This document shows positions 9,825-17,066 of a DNA stretch of 64,000 nucleotides, one piece after another. Origin of the DNA: Shewanella pneumatophori (GTDB taxonomy: Bacteria; Pseudomonadota; Gammaproteobacteria; Enterobacterales; Shewanellaceae); NCBI RefSeq assembly GCF_023283895.1, contig NZ_JAKILB010000004.1:62001-126000 (forward strand), written 5' to 3'. Under the pieces are notes generated by a model. It was given only the letters and a program-made list of their open reading frames with translations. It was not told the origin of the DNA and searched no databases. Position numbers and translations under genes: made by a program. Each line of letters starts with the position of its first letter. Within the stretch, counting starts at the first letter, position 1.

Positions 9825-11285
9825 TTAGTCTTTAGCTGGAGTACGTTCAAGTACGGCTAACAGTAGCTTCCAGTATTGACCTACAGTGGTAATATTCACT
9901 TTTTCATCTGGGCTATGCGGATAACGAATCGTTGGGCCAATTGATACCATATCCATATCTGGATAAGGTTTCTTAAATAGACCACACTCAAGACCAGCAT
10001 GGATCACCATGATCGTTGGCTCTTTGTTGTAGATGGCTTCGTAAGTTTCACGTACGCTTGCCATAACAGGTGAGCTATTATCTGGCTTCCAGCCTGGGTA
10101 AGCACCGCTAAATTCAACACCAGCGCCAGCAAGGTTGGCAAGTGAGGTTAATACCCCTTCAACTTCAGTGCGACCAGAATCAATCAATGAACGGATAAGG
10201 CATAGGATCTGTACATTTTCATTATCAGTACTGATAACACCAACGTTTAACGAAGTTTCAGTTACCCCCTCAACTTCATCACTCATGCGGATCACCCCGT
10301 TAGGACAAGCATTAAGCAGGTCAACTAAGATCTGCTGCGAGTCTTCACTCATCACTTGTTTTTCAGCTGGGATTTCGTCGAGAGTTAACACCGTCCCTGG
10401 ATCTGCGATTGCCAGTTCTTCACGTACTAGCGCTTGGAACTCACCGATACGAGTTTGCAGTAGCTTTAGATTTTCTGGTGGTAGCATAAAGCTGATTTCA
10501 GCTTCACGTGGGATTGCATTACGCAGTGAACCACCAACAAATTGAGTGAGTTCGATAGCAAGCTCATCAGCATAGTCAAATAAGAAACGCGCTAAAAGCT
10601 TGTTGGCATTACCGCGGCCTAAATGAATGTTAACGCCTGAGTGGCCACCTTTAAGGCCTGAAATTGACAGTTTATAACTGGCATTTGTAGGCTCTGGCGA
10701 TTGCCAAACCATAGGCACTGTTAGCTGGGCATCAACACCGCCAGCACAGCCCATGTAGATCTCACCTTCTTGCTCTGAGTCGGTATTGATTAAGATCTCA
10801 GCTTCAAGCATACCTGCTTCTAAACCGAAGGCGCCTGTCATGCCAGCTTCTTCATCAATGGTTAATAGTACTTCAAGTGGGCCATGAGGAATGTCATCGG
10901 CACCTAATACTGCAAGGGCTGATGCCATACCGATACCGTTATCAGCACCTAAGGTTGTACCTTTAGCTTTAACCCAGTCACCGTCGACATAAGCTTCGAT
11001 TGGATCTTTTTCAAAGTCATGCACTTTATCGGCATTTTTTTGTGGCACCATATCAATATGAGCCTGCAACACTACAGTTTTACAGTGTTCCATACCTGCA
11101 GTTGCTGGCTTTTTGATAATAAGGTTACCCACCTTATCTTCAACAACGTCGAGTTGTTTGTCTTTAGCCCAAGCTTGAATATGGGCGCTTAGTGCCTGCT
11201 CATGTTTAGATGGATGTGGAATAGCACAAATTTGTTCGAACCATTGCCAAAGTGCTTGTGGTTGTAATTGACTTAGAGTGGTCAC
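9825..11285 (-). CDS. pepD: Aminoacyl-histidine dipeptidase (peptidase D)
   Basis: Cytosolic zinc dipeptidase of the M20 family that cleaves Xaa-His dipeptides such as carnosine. It has 486 residues, typical of E. coli PepD. Visible metal-site motifs are LQAHIDMVPQ (near 70-80), TLGADNGIGMA (near 113-123), TIDEEAGMTGAFGL (catalytic Glu pair, near 145) and NTDSEQEGEIYMGCAGG. The C-terminal HAGLECGLF motif supplies the last metal ligand. Divergently oriented to the M17 peptidase gene across about 280 bases. Confidence 0.96.
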   Translation of the reverse strand: MTTLSQLQPQALWQWFEQICAIPHPSKHEQALSAHIQAWAKDKQLDVVEDKVGNLIIKKPATAGMEHCKTVVLQAHIDMVPQKNADKVHDFEKDPIEAYVDGDWVKAKGTTLGADNGIGMASALAVLGADDIPHGPLEVLLTIDEEAGMTGAFGLEAGMLEAEILINTDSEQEGEIYMGCAGGVDAQLTVPMVWQSPEPTNASYKLSISGLKGGHSGVNIHLGRGNANKLLARFLFDYADELAIELTQFVGGSLRNAIPREAEISFMLPPENLKLLQTRIGEFQALVREELAIADPGTVLTLDEIPAEKQVMSEDSQQILVDLLNACPNGVIRMSDEVEGVTETSLNVGVISTDNENVQILCLIRSLIDSGRTEVEGVLTSLANLAGAGVEFSGAYPGWKPDNSSPVMASVRETYEAIYNKEPTIMVIHAGLECGLFKKPYPDMDMVSIGPTIRYPHSPDEKVNITTVGQYWKLLLAVLERTPAKD

Positions 11286-11568
11286 TTATAATCCCCTATT
11301 TTAATAAAATGCGCAGCAAAATTGGTTTAACTTAAGTGCGCTTGAGGCTTGAAATAGTCACAGTCTAACATAGTCTAAGTGCGCTGCGGAGTCGTTTACA
11401 GAGGCCGCAGTCTTAGCTTGTCAGCCTAAGTTTCCACTGACTTTTTCATGTTGCATAAAGTGATTGGTAATCGGAACATATTCGGGGAATAATGCGTTAG
11501 CAAATGAGTTGTTTTGCCACATAAACAAGCTGGCACGATGACAAAATAAAATATAAGAAGGAAAGGTT
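11286..11568. promoter_or_regulatory. Divergent promoter region between pepD and the M17 peptidase gene
   Basis: About 280 bases containing two similar TTAAGTGCGCTT / CTAAGTGCGCTG segments (11332-11343 and 11366-11377) whose spacing of about 34 bases could make a paired operator. No ORF. Confidence 0.4.
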
Positions 11569-13101
11569 ATGGGGTCAGTAAAGTTTGTTGATGTGTCAGA
11601 GCAAGATGCGATTTTTGAGGGTAATGGCTGGGATGCATTGGTTGTTGTCACCGCTGATGTGACATCGATTCAGCTTGATGAAGTAGCAATGTTGGCAAGC
11701 CATGGGCAAAAGGTCGATCAGCGTGTCGGTAAATCGGTAACCTTACTTTTTGCTCCGGGTATGGCTGGCGGAAGATTGATTATTGCACCTGTTAAACACG
11801 CAGATGATGACTACCAAGATGTGCGGATTTTTGCCGATGCGGCTCGCGAAGGGATTAAGGTTGCGAAAGAGGCGGGCGCTAAGAGGCCACTTTTACTTGT
11901 AGATAGTATCAACCAACAGCGTTATCAACATGCTCAGCACGTTGCAGCGCTTGCGTGTGGCCAAGCACTTTGGCAAGCACTAGAGCTAAGAGAAGCCGGT
12001 GGTGCAGATGAGCCATTAGAAGCAATTGGTATATTAAGTGGCAATAATGGCGCTGTGCTAACAGCTATTGAAGCAGGGCGAGTATTGGCTCGTGACTTAT
12101 GCGGTACTGAACCTGAACGTATGTCAGCGCCTGCTTTTGCTGATTACTGTATTGATGCATTGCAAGACTCTGGTCTAGCAATGAGTGTAGTGGAAGATAG
12201 AGATATTCTAGAGCGTGACTACCCATTACTTTGCGCTGTTGGCCGTTCCTCTTTTGCTGTGCTTAGGCATCAACCACGGGTAGTTAAGCTTGAGTATGTT
12301 GGTGAAGGGGATATTGAAAAAACCTTCCTATTTGCAGGTAAAGGAGTGGTGTATGACACCGGCGGCGCTGATTTAAAAATCGCTGGTGGTATGGCGGGTA
12401 TGAGCCGTGATAAAGGCGGAGCAGCTGCAGTTGCTGGGTTAATGAAAACCATTAGCTTACTTAAGCCTAAAGGTATAAGAGTCGTCGCAGAGTTAGGTTT
12501 AGTACGCAACAGCATTGGTAGTGAAGCGTTTGTAACAGATGAGATTATTACTGGCCATGCGGGCAAGCGTGTGCGTATCGGTAATACTGATGCCGAAGGG
12601 CGCTTAGTGCTGGCAGACTTGCTCTCACATCTACGTTTGAAGGCGGTTAATGCGGTTAAACCACAAATGTTCTCGGTCGCGACACTAACCGGCCATGTGG
12701 TGCGCTGTTATGGCGGTTATACCGCAGTGGTTGAAAATAGCGTGGCTAAGCAAGCAAATGTGGCTAACAGTATGCAGGCAAAAGCTTCAATATGGGGCGA
12801 GCCTATAGAGGTGAGCCAATTACGTCGCGATGACTTTAGTAAGATTGTCGACCCATCTGCAGCGGCTGATATGTTGTCATCGAATAATGCACCGTCATCG
12901 GTCACAGCTCGTGGGCATCAATATCCTGCAGCGTTCTTAATTGAAGCATCAGGTTTGAGTCAGCACGGCCTTAACGCTACAACGCCAATTGCCTATAGCC
13001 ATATTGATATTGCTGGCAGCGCGACTGAAGGTCACCCACAATACGGTACGCCAACGGCTACTCCGTTAGTTGGACTATTTGCTTACATGACGGAACAATA
13101 G
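11569..13101 (+). CDS. M17 family (leucyl aminopeptidase-like) metallopeptidase
   Basis: Aminopeptidase of the M17 clan, 510 residues. The catalytic C-terminal domain has the two-metal motif GKGVVYDTGG (about residue 258), the downstream catalytic Lys (ADLKIAGGM), the metal Asp in SRDKGGAAA, and the family signature NTDAEGRLVLADLL near 338 with metal-binding Asp/Glu and the catalytic Arg. The N-terminal ~170 residues match the macro-like domain position but are not close to PepA, so I do not assign pepA or pepB. GAAGGAAAGG precedes ATG 11569. Probably exports amino acids from peptides, working in parallel with the divergent PepD. Confidence 0.9.
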   Translation: MGSVKFVDVSEQDAIFEGNGWDALVVVTADVTSIQLDEVAMLASHGQKVDQRVGKSVTLLFAPGMAGGRLIIAPVKHADDDYQDVRIFADAAREGIKVAKEAGAKRPLLLVDSINQQRYQHAQHVAALACGQALWQALELREAGGADEPLEAIGILSGNNGAVLTAIEAGRVLARDLCGTEPERMSAPAFADYCIDALQDSGLAMSVVEDRDILERDYPLLCAVGRSSFAVLRHQPRVVKLEYVGEGDIEKTFLFAGKGVVYDTGGADLKIAGGMAGMSRDKGGAAAVAGLMKTISLLKPKGIRVVAELGLVRNSIGSEAFVTDEIITGHAGKRVRIGNTDAEGRLVLADLLSHLRLKAVNAVKPQMFSVATLTGHVVRCYGGYTAVVENSVAKQANVANSMQAKASIWGEPIEVSQLRRDDFSKIVDPSAAADMLSSNNAPSSVTARGHQYPAAFLIEASGLSQHGLNATTPIAYSHIDIAGSATEGHPQYGTPTATPLVGLFAYMTEQ

Positions 13102-13133
13102 ATTTCGAGCTATTGTTGAGCCTGTTTATCATT

Positions 13134-13167
13134 AAAACCGATACTGCTTCAGTGTCGGTTTTTTTTA
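13134..13167 (+). terminator. Terminator after the M17 peptidase gene
   Basis: AAAACCGA / TCGGTTTT stem, extended by an inner ACTG/CAGT stem, followed by a run of T. Confidence 0.9.
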
Positions 13168-13267
13168 TTTAAAGCAGGTTTGTGGTGATCGAATAATATC
13201 GAAGGCTAATAAGTAATGTAATAAAATAACGTAAAATGCACTTTTCTGAGTTTTTTGAAGAAAAAGC

Positions 13268-13295
13268 TTGTAATAAAATTACAGTTATTTATAAT
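13268..13295 (+). promoter_or_regulatory. Promoter of RNA/microprotein unit 1 with HexR-like operator
   Basis: -35 TTGTAA (13268-13273), 16-base spacer and perfect -10 TATAAT (13290-13295). A perfect palindrome TGTAATAAAATTACA (13269-13283) covers the -35 box; it fits the TGTAAT-WWW-ATTACA motif I know for HexR, the sugar-phosphate-responsive regulator of central carbon metabolism in Shewanella and relatives. An operator there would repress. A weaker relative (TGTAATAAAATAACG) lies at 13218-13232. Identical architecture recurs at 13939-13966. Confidence 0.7.
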
Positions 13296-13452
13296 TATCT
13301 TCGTCGGGTAAGCAATGGTGCTTATCGGCACTTAGTCTATCCAGGAAGGATAATTCTCCAAGGAATCGAGCGGCAAGTTGACTCTACAAGCCAAAGAACG
13401 GCTTTTACGAAAGTAGAGTATTAGGAATTCAACTTTGTTTGGAGTAATCATT

Positions 13453-13545
13453 ATGTTTTTTAGTCACACTATTTATTCGCAAAGCGCTTGGTTAAATACA
13501 GATGTTTTGCGTGGCGGTTTATACGCCATGGCCTTTAAGGGCTAA
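13453..13545 (+). CDS. Microprotein, unit 1 (30 aa)
   Basis: ATG 13453 follows GGAG (13441-13444) by eight bases and runs 30 codons to TAA. The C-terminal 13 residues, VLRGGLYAMAFKG, are identical to those of the ORF in unit 2, while codons there differ silently (CGT/CGC, GCC/GCT). The shared core continues N-terminally as TIY-x-Q-x-x-WL. It is neither strongly hydrophobic nor secreted-looking, and the family is not recognised. Too short for ordinary gene finders; conservation between tandem copies is the main evidence. Confidence 0.7.
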   Translation: MFFSHTIYSQSAWLNTDVLRGGLYAMAFKG

Positions 13546-13703
13546 CCCTCCTTAGGTCGTATCAGTTTCCATCAACCTTTATTGCATCTTTTAGATGTTT
13601 ATAGACCAAGTCGCAAATTGCTTTAGTTAGATTACTGAGCAGCTTGCCATTGATTATCGCTGGCGCGCTAACCAATTTCCGCTAGGAACACTTGAAATGT
13701 CTT

Positions 13704-13730
13704 GCCCACTCTTTGAGTGGGCTTTTTTTT
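13704..13730 (+). terminator. Terminator of unit 1
   Basis: GCCCACTC / GAGTGGGC 8-bp stem, TTT loop, then eight T. Confidence 0.9.
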
Positions 13731-13864
13731 AGCCAAATTTTATTAATAATCTTAATGCTTGCTGATTTTGGTTTTTTATTACCAATCATTTTGCTGTTGA
13801 GCTGTAGTTTTTTTGATCGGATTTGCTGTTTGTTTGTGAAATAAACATGGAAACCGCCGTTTAA

Positions 13865-13880
13865 TGTGACGCCTGTCACT
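13865..13880 (+). promoter_or_regulatory. CRP-like site upstream of unit 2
   Basis: TGTGACGCCTGTCACT matches the CRP consensus TGTGA-N6-TCACA at 9 of 10 fixed positions. Its centre is about 100 bases upstream of the predicted start of unit 2. Function inferred. Confidence 0.45.
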
Positions 13881-13938
13881 GTTGGTTGTTGTAAAATTAC
13901 TCTTTACGCACTATTTGAGTATTTTTTAACACAAACTA

Positions 13939-13966
13939 TTGTAATAAAATTACAGAAGGCTATAAT
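13939..13966 (+). promoter_or_regulatory. Promoter of RNA/microprotein unit 2 with HexR-like operator
   Basis: -35 TTGTAA (13939-13944), 16-base spacer and -10 TATAAT (13961-13966), with the same perfect palindrome TGTAATAAAATTACA (13940-13954) over the -35. The spacer bases next to the -10 differ from unit 1, while promoter boxes and palindrome are unchanged, so these are the elements under selection. A shorter palindrome TTGTAAAATTAC lies upstream at 13889-13900. Confidence 0.7.
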
Positions 13967-14132
13967 TGTTTTCGTTGGTTAGGCATAGTCCTTCCAATAC
14001 TTTAGTCTATCCAGGAAGGATAATTCTCCAAGGAACCGAGCGACAAGTTGCCTCGTTAAATTAGTTTGGCTCAACCCCATAAACTAATTTAATTTGAGAT
14101 GCTTAATACAACTTTGCTTGGGAGTACAGACA

Positions 14133-14231
14133 ATGTCTTATAGCGGACAAATGACGATTTATTGGCAAAACACTTGGTTGGATTCAAATGTTTTGCGCGG
14201 CGGTTTATACGCCATGGCTTTTAAGGGCTAA
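14133..14231 (+). CDS. Microprotein, unit 2 (32 aa)
   Basis: ATG 14133 is preceded by GGGAG (14120-14124) and the ORF runs 32 codons to TAA. An internal ATG at codon 7 would give a 26-residue form that aligns without gaps to unit 1. The invariant C-terminus is VLRGGLYAMAFKG, and Trp15-Leu16 is also shared. The N-terminal residues diverge between copies. Family not recognised; a role as a small regulator encoded on a regulatory RNA, as for SgrT of SgrS, is one possibility. Confidence 0.7.
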   Translation: MSYSGQMTIYWQNTWLDSNVLRGGLYAMAFKG

Positions 14232-14385
14232 CCTCCTTTTAAAGTGGTTCCATCATCCATCATCCATCAACCTTATAACACCCTTTGGGTGTGTTTAGAC
14301 TCAAGTGGTATGTCGACCTTGTCGAATACCATTGATTAACGCTAGCGCGCTAACCGATTTCCTTTTGGAACACTTGAAATGTCTT

Positions 14386-14413
14386 AACCAGCTCCTTGAG
14401 CTGGTTTTTTTTT
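14386..14413 (+). terminator. Terminator of unit 2
   Basis: AACCAGCTC / GAGCTGGTT 9-bp stem, CTT loop, then seven T. The stem sequence differs from the unit 1 terminator on both arms. Confidence 0.9.
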
Positions 14414-14460
14414 GCCTAGAATTTAATGGTTGCTAACGGTCACGGGGAGTAATAGTGAGG

Positions 14461-14571
14461 TTGCAGTGAATTGACCCTAGCAAGATTAAGCCGATTTCCT
14501 TTTTTACTCTTTATTCGAGATGCTTGAAACATGTCTCGCTAGCTTCTTGGGTTGGTTTTGGCGTGGTAGTT
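14461..14571 (+). repeat. Possible decayed third copy of the unit 3' end
   Basis: Contains CTAGCAAGATTAAGCCGATTTCC, a CTTGAAACATGTCT and a GCTTCTTGGGTTGGTTTT, which recall in order the GCTAACCGATTTCC, CTTGAAATGTCTT and terminator of unit 2. The stem no longer pairs well and no ORF or promoter remains. Similarity judged by eye only. Confidence 0.35.
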
Positions 14572-14580
14572 TATTGGCTG

Positions 14581-14616
14581 TTAAAAACAGACTAACTCAG
14601 TTGAATTAGTCTGTTT
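14581..14616 (-). terminator. Terminator of the mesX-mesD operon
   Basis: AAACAGACTAA and TTAGTCTGTTT form a perfect 11-bp stem; on the minus strand it ends in a T tract, 80 bases after the mesD stop. Confidence 0.8.
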
Positions 14617-14693
14617 AGGAGCTTGAGGATTAAATCGTTACAGTAAACAGTTAACTGCGAGTGCTTTACACTTTCAAATCATCAAGCACACTC

Positions 14694-15722
14694 TTATGCA
14701 GATAATTCTTTGCGGACGATTGCTGCACCAGCGGTTAACGCATGAAGTTTAGCTGTTGCTATCTCGCGTGGTAATGGCCCCATACCGCAGTTAGTGCAAG
14801 GGTAAAGGTTTTCAGCGTCAACAAAATGCAATGCTTTTCGCAATGTATCGGCAACTTCCTCAGGCGTTTCAATAGTATTACTTGCGACATCAATTGCACC
14901 GACCATGACTTTTTTACCGCGGATCAGTTCTAGTAACTCAAGTGGTACGTGAGAGTTGTGGCATTCTAACGAGATAATATCGATGTTAGATTGTTGCAAC
15001 TTAGGAAATACCTCTTCATATTGTCGCCACTCAGTACCTAAGGTTTTTTTCCAATCTGTATTGGCTTTAATGCCATAGCCGTAACAAATATGGACAACAG
15101 TTTGGCATGTTAACCCTTCGATGGCTCGCTCTAAGCAAGCAATTCCCCAATCATTCACTTCATCGAAAAAGACATTAAACGAAGGTTCATCAAACTGAAT
15201 GATATCAACTCCGGCAGCCTCTAAATCTTTAGCTTCTTGATTGAGTATTTTGGCAAATTCCCAAGCGAGTTGTTCACGGCTTTGATAATGATCATCATAA
15301 AGGGTATCGATCATGGTCATTGGGCCGGGTAAAGCCCACTTTATGGGTTGCTTGGTTTGCTGACGTAGAAACTTAGCATCTTCTACAAAGACCGGTTTTT
15401 GTCGCGAAACAGCGCCCACAACCGTTGGGACACTGGCATCATATCGGTCACGAATTTTAACAGTTTTACGCTGTTCAAAATCAACACCGTTAAGATGCTC
15501 AATAAAGGTAGTAACAAAGTGCTGTCGTGTTTGCTCGCCATCACTAACTATATCTATCCCTGTGTGTAGCTGATCTTGTAATGACACACGCAAAGCATCT
15601 TGTTTTCCCTCGGTTAGCGCCGGTTCTTGGAGTTTCCAAGGTGACCAAAGGGTCTCTGGCTCTGCAAGCCAAGACGGTTTAGGTAGGCTGCCAGCTGTTG
15701 AAGTAGGTAATAACTTTTTCAT
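14694..15722 (-). CDS. mesD: Folate-independent methionine synthase (core MetE, MesD type)
   Basis: 342 residues corresponding only to the catalytic C-terminal barrel of cobalamin-independent methionine synthase MetE; the N-terminal folate-binding half is absent. Zinc/homocysteine ligands are recognisable: His and Cys of VHICYGYG, Glu of SLECHNS, and the Cys in CTNCGMGPLP. The gene lies 24 bases downstream of a DUF1852 (MesX) gene. That pairing is the hallmark of the MesD family, which makes methionine from homocysteine using a non-folate methyl donor and is reported to need oxygen and MesX. Family assignment is from remembered literature; the methyl donor is not evident. Confidence 0.82.
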   Translation of the reverse strand: MKKLLPTSTAGSLPKPSWLAEPETLWSPWKLQEPALTEGKQDALRVSLQDQLHTGIDIVSDGEQTRQHFVTTFIEHLNGVDFEQRKTVKIRDRYDASVPTVVGAVSRQKPVFVEDAKFLRQQTKQPIKWALPGPMTMIDTLYDDHYQSREQLAWEFAKILNQEAKDLEAAGVDIIQFDEPSFNVFFDEVNDWGIACLERAIEGLTCQTVVHICYGYGIKANTDWKKTLGTEWRQYEEVFPKLQQSNIDIISLECHNSHVPLELLELIRGKKVMVGAIDVASNTIETPEEVADTLRKALHFVDAENLYPCTNCGMGPLPREIATAKLHALTAGAAIVRKELSA

Positions 15723-15746
15723 AATAAATACCGCTATAACTTAAGG

Positions 15747-16724
15747 TTAAAAGGTGCAATCTGCCGACCATTGCTCAAGCACTATTTGATATGGCTTGAT
15801 GAAGTGCTCTTCTGCGAACTTGCCTTGCTCAATTGCCAACTGGCTGCGTTCAGCTCGATCATAGACAATCTGAGTTAACGAATGATCTAGGTTTTTTAAG
15901 TTTGGTTGATAGCATTTTCCCGCCGCGGCATTAGCATTATAAATTTCTGGTCGGTATATTTTTTGGAAGGTCCCCATGGTGCTTATTGTGCTGATAAGCT
16001 CAAGATTGCTGTAATCATTAAGCAAATCACCGAAGAAATAAAAAGCTAAAGGGGCAACACTATTTGGTGGCATAAAGTAGCGAACTTGTAGGCCCATTTT
16101 TTTGAAATATTGTTCAGTTAATGAAGATTCATTAGGATGATATTCAACACCTAACACCGGATGTTGATTCTCCGTTCTATGATAGGTTTTATTATCAGAA
16201 ACACTGAGACAGATCACCGGCGATTTATTAAAGTTTTGCTTATAAGTATTAGAATTAATAAAGCTCTTGAATAACTTTCCATGCAGCTCGCCGAAATCAT
16301 TTGGAATACTAAACTGGGTTTTGCCCTTATTATGCTCTAAAAGCAATACACTGAAATCATAATCTCGAACATAGGATGAAAAGTTATTACCAACTATTCC
16401 TTCAATACGTTCGTTTGTTTGTTTATCAATAATATTGGTTTTTAATACTTCGATTGACGGGAATGTGTCTCCACCGCCATCAATATCCATATCAACAGAG
16501 ATGATTTCTAGTTCTACAGAATAGCGTTCGCCAGTAGGATTATCCCAATGAGCTAAGGCGTTAAAGCTATTATCAATCATCTTCAATGCATTACGTAAGT
16601 TTTCTTGGCGGCTGTCGCCCCTAGCCAAGTTAGCAAAGTTAGTGGTGATACGAGTGCTGTTTGCAGGATGATAGTTCTCATCGAGGCTTACACTCTTAAT
16701 AGTAAAGTTAAAGTCCTTATTCAT
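15747..16724 (-). CDS. mesX: DUF1852 protein, MesX-type partner of MesD
   Basis: 325 residues, soluble, without signal peptide or membrane helix. The sequence has the look of DUF1852 (PSIEVLKTNIID, LGVEYHPNESSLTEQYF, VRYFMPPNSVAPLAFYFFGDL, and a conserved C-terminal EEHFIKPYQIVLEQW). In organisms with MesD this protein is required for methionine synthase activity, possibly by generating the methyl donor. First gene of a two-gene minus-strand operon; the promoter should lie in 16725-17066, where I saw no MetJ-type AGACGTCT repeats. Confidence 0.8.
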   Translation of the reverse strand: MNKDFNFTIKSVSLDENYHPANSTRITTNFANLARGDSRQENLRNALKMIDNSFNALAHWDNPTGERYSVELEIISVDMDIDGGGDTFPSIEVLKTNIIDKQTNERIEGIVGNNFSSYVRDYDFSVLLLEHNKGKTQFSIPNDFGELHGKLFKSFINSNTYKQNFNKSPVICLSVSDNKTYHRTENQHPVLGVEYHPNESSLTEQYFKKMGLQVRYFMPPNSVAPLAFYFFGDLLNDYSNLELISTISTMGTFQKIYRPEIYNANAAAGKCYQPNLKNLDHSLTQIVYDRAERSQLAIEQGKFAEEHFIKPYQIVLEQWSADCTF

Positions 16725-17066
16725 CGTAATCTATGTCCTATGGTTTGAGGCTAAAGCTAAATGTTTTTCTTACGCTATTGACCTTTTTGACTGTTGGTAC
16801 TTATTTGCCTTAGTTAGTTTTGTTTTTATTATTTGTTACTGACTAAGCGGCTAATAATTTAAAAGGGCTACATATGCTTAAGATTTCAATATCTGTTATA
16901 CGTTGTTGTGCCTAATAGTCATAACGGGTTTATTTCACCTGCAACATGAGGGAAATTCATGGTCAATTTTGTTTGAATATTAATCTGTGGCTAAGTTATA
17001 TTGACCGCCCCGAATTGAACATTGTTTGATTGTTTAATCCCCTAGCTAGAAAATGAGATTAATTGA
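16725..17066. other. Divergent intergenic region between mesX and the TauE/SafE gene
   Basis: About 340 AT-rich bases carrying the promoters of two divergent genes. No ORF, RNA gene, MetJ box or clear riboswitch was recognised. Confidence 0.5.

Larger units (their letters stand above)
13302..13730 (+). ncRNA. Structured RNA / microprotein transcript, unit 1
   Basis: Predicted transcript of about 430 bases from just after the -10 to the terminator T run. Elements: a hairpin at 13307-13326, an invariant block at 13332-13380 containing the TATCC-AGGAA-GGATA hairpin (13338-13352), a perfect 7-bp stem 13381-13387/13413-13419 enclosed by CAAGTTG and CAACTTTG, a 30-codon ORF, a small hairpin at 13584-13598, a conserved CGCGCTAACC segment, and a terminator. 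The same order of elements occurs in unit 2 with several stems preserved although their sequences differ. It could be a dual-function regulatory RNA or an mRNA with a regulatory leader; the family is not known to me. Confidence 0.65.
13973..14413 (+). ncRNA. Structured RNA / microprotein transcript, unit 2
   Basis: Predicted transcript of about 440 bases. The invariant block (14002-14050) repeats that of unit 1 almost base for base. The stem that follows is a different sequence, a perfect 12-bp pairing of 14056-14067 with 14081-14092, again enclosed by CAAGTTG and CAACTTTG. Downstream come a 32-codon ORF, a CU-rich ACCTCC motif directly after the stop, three copies of a CCATCAW heptamer (14250-14270), a perfect ACACCC/GGGTGT hairpin (14278-14292), a conserved GCGCGCTAACC segment (14345-14355) and a terminator. 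Confidence 0.65.

Noticed and set aside
13236..13424. 62-codon ORF overlapping the leader of RNA unit 1
   Set aside because: It covers promoter, operator and RNA stems, has no ribosome site, and the frame is not kept in unit 2.
13682..13879. 65-codon minus-strand ORF between the two RNA units
   Set aside because: It reads backwards through a terminator and AT-rich spacer; Lys/Asn-rich composition is an AT artefact.
16725..17066. MetJ operator upstream of mesX
   Set aside because: No AGACGTCT-like tandem repeats seen.
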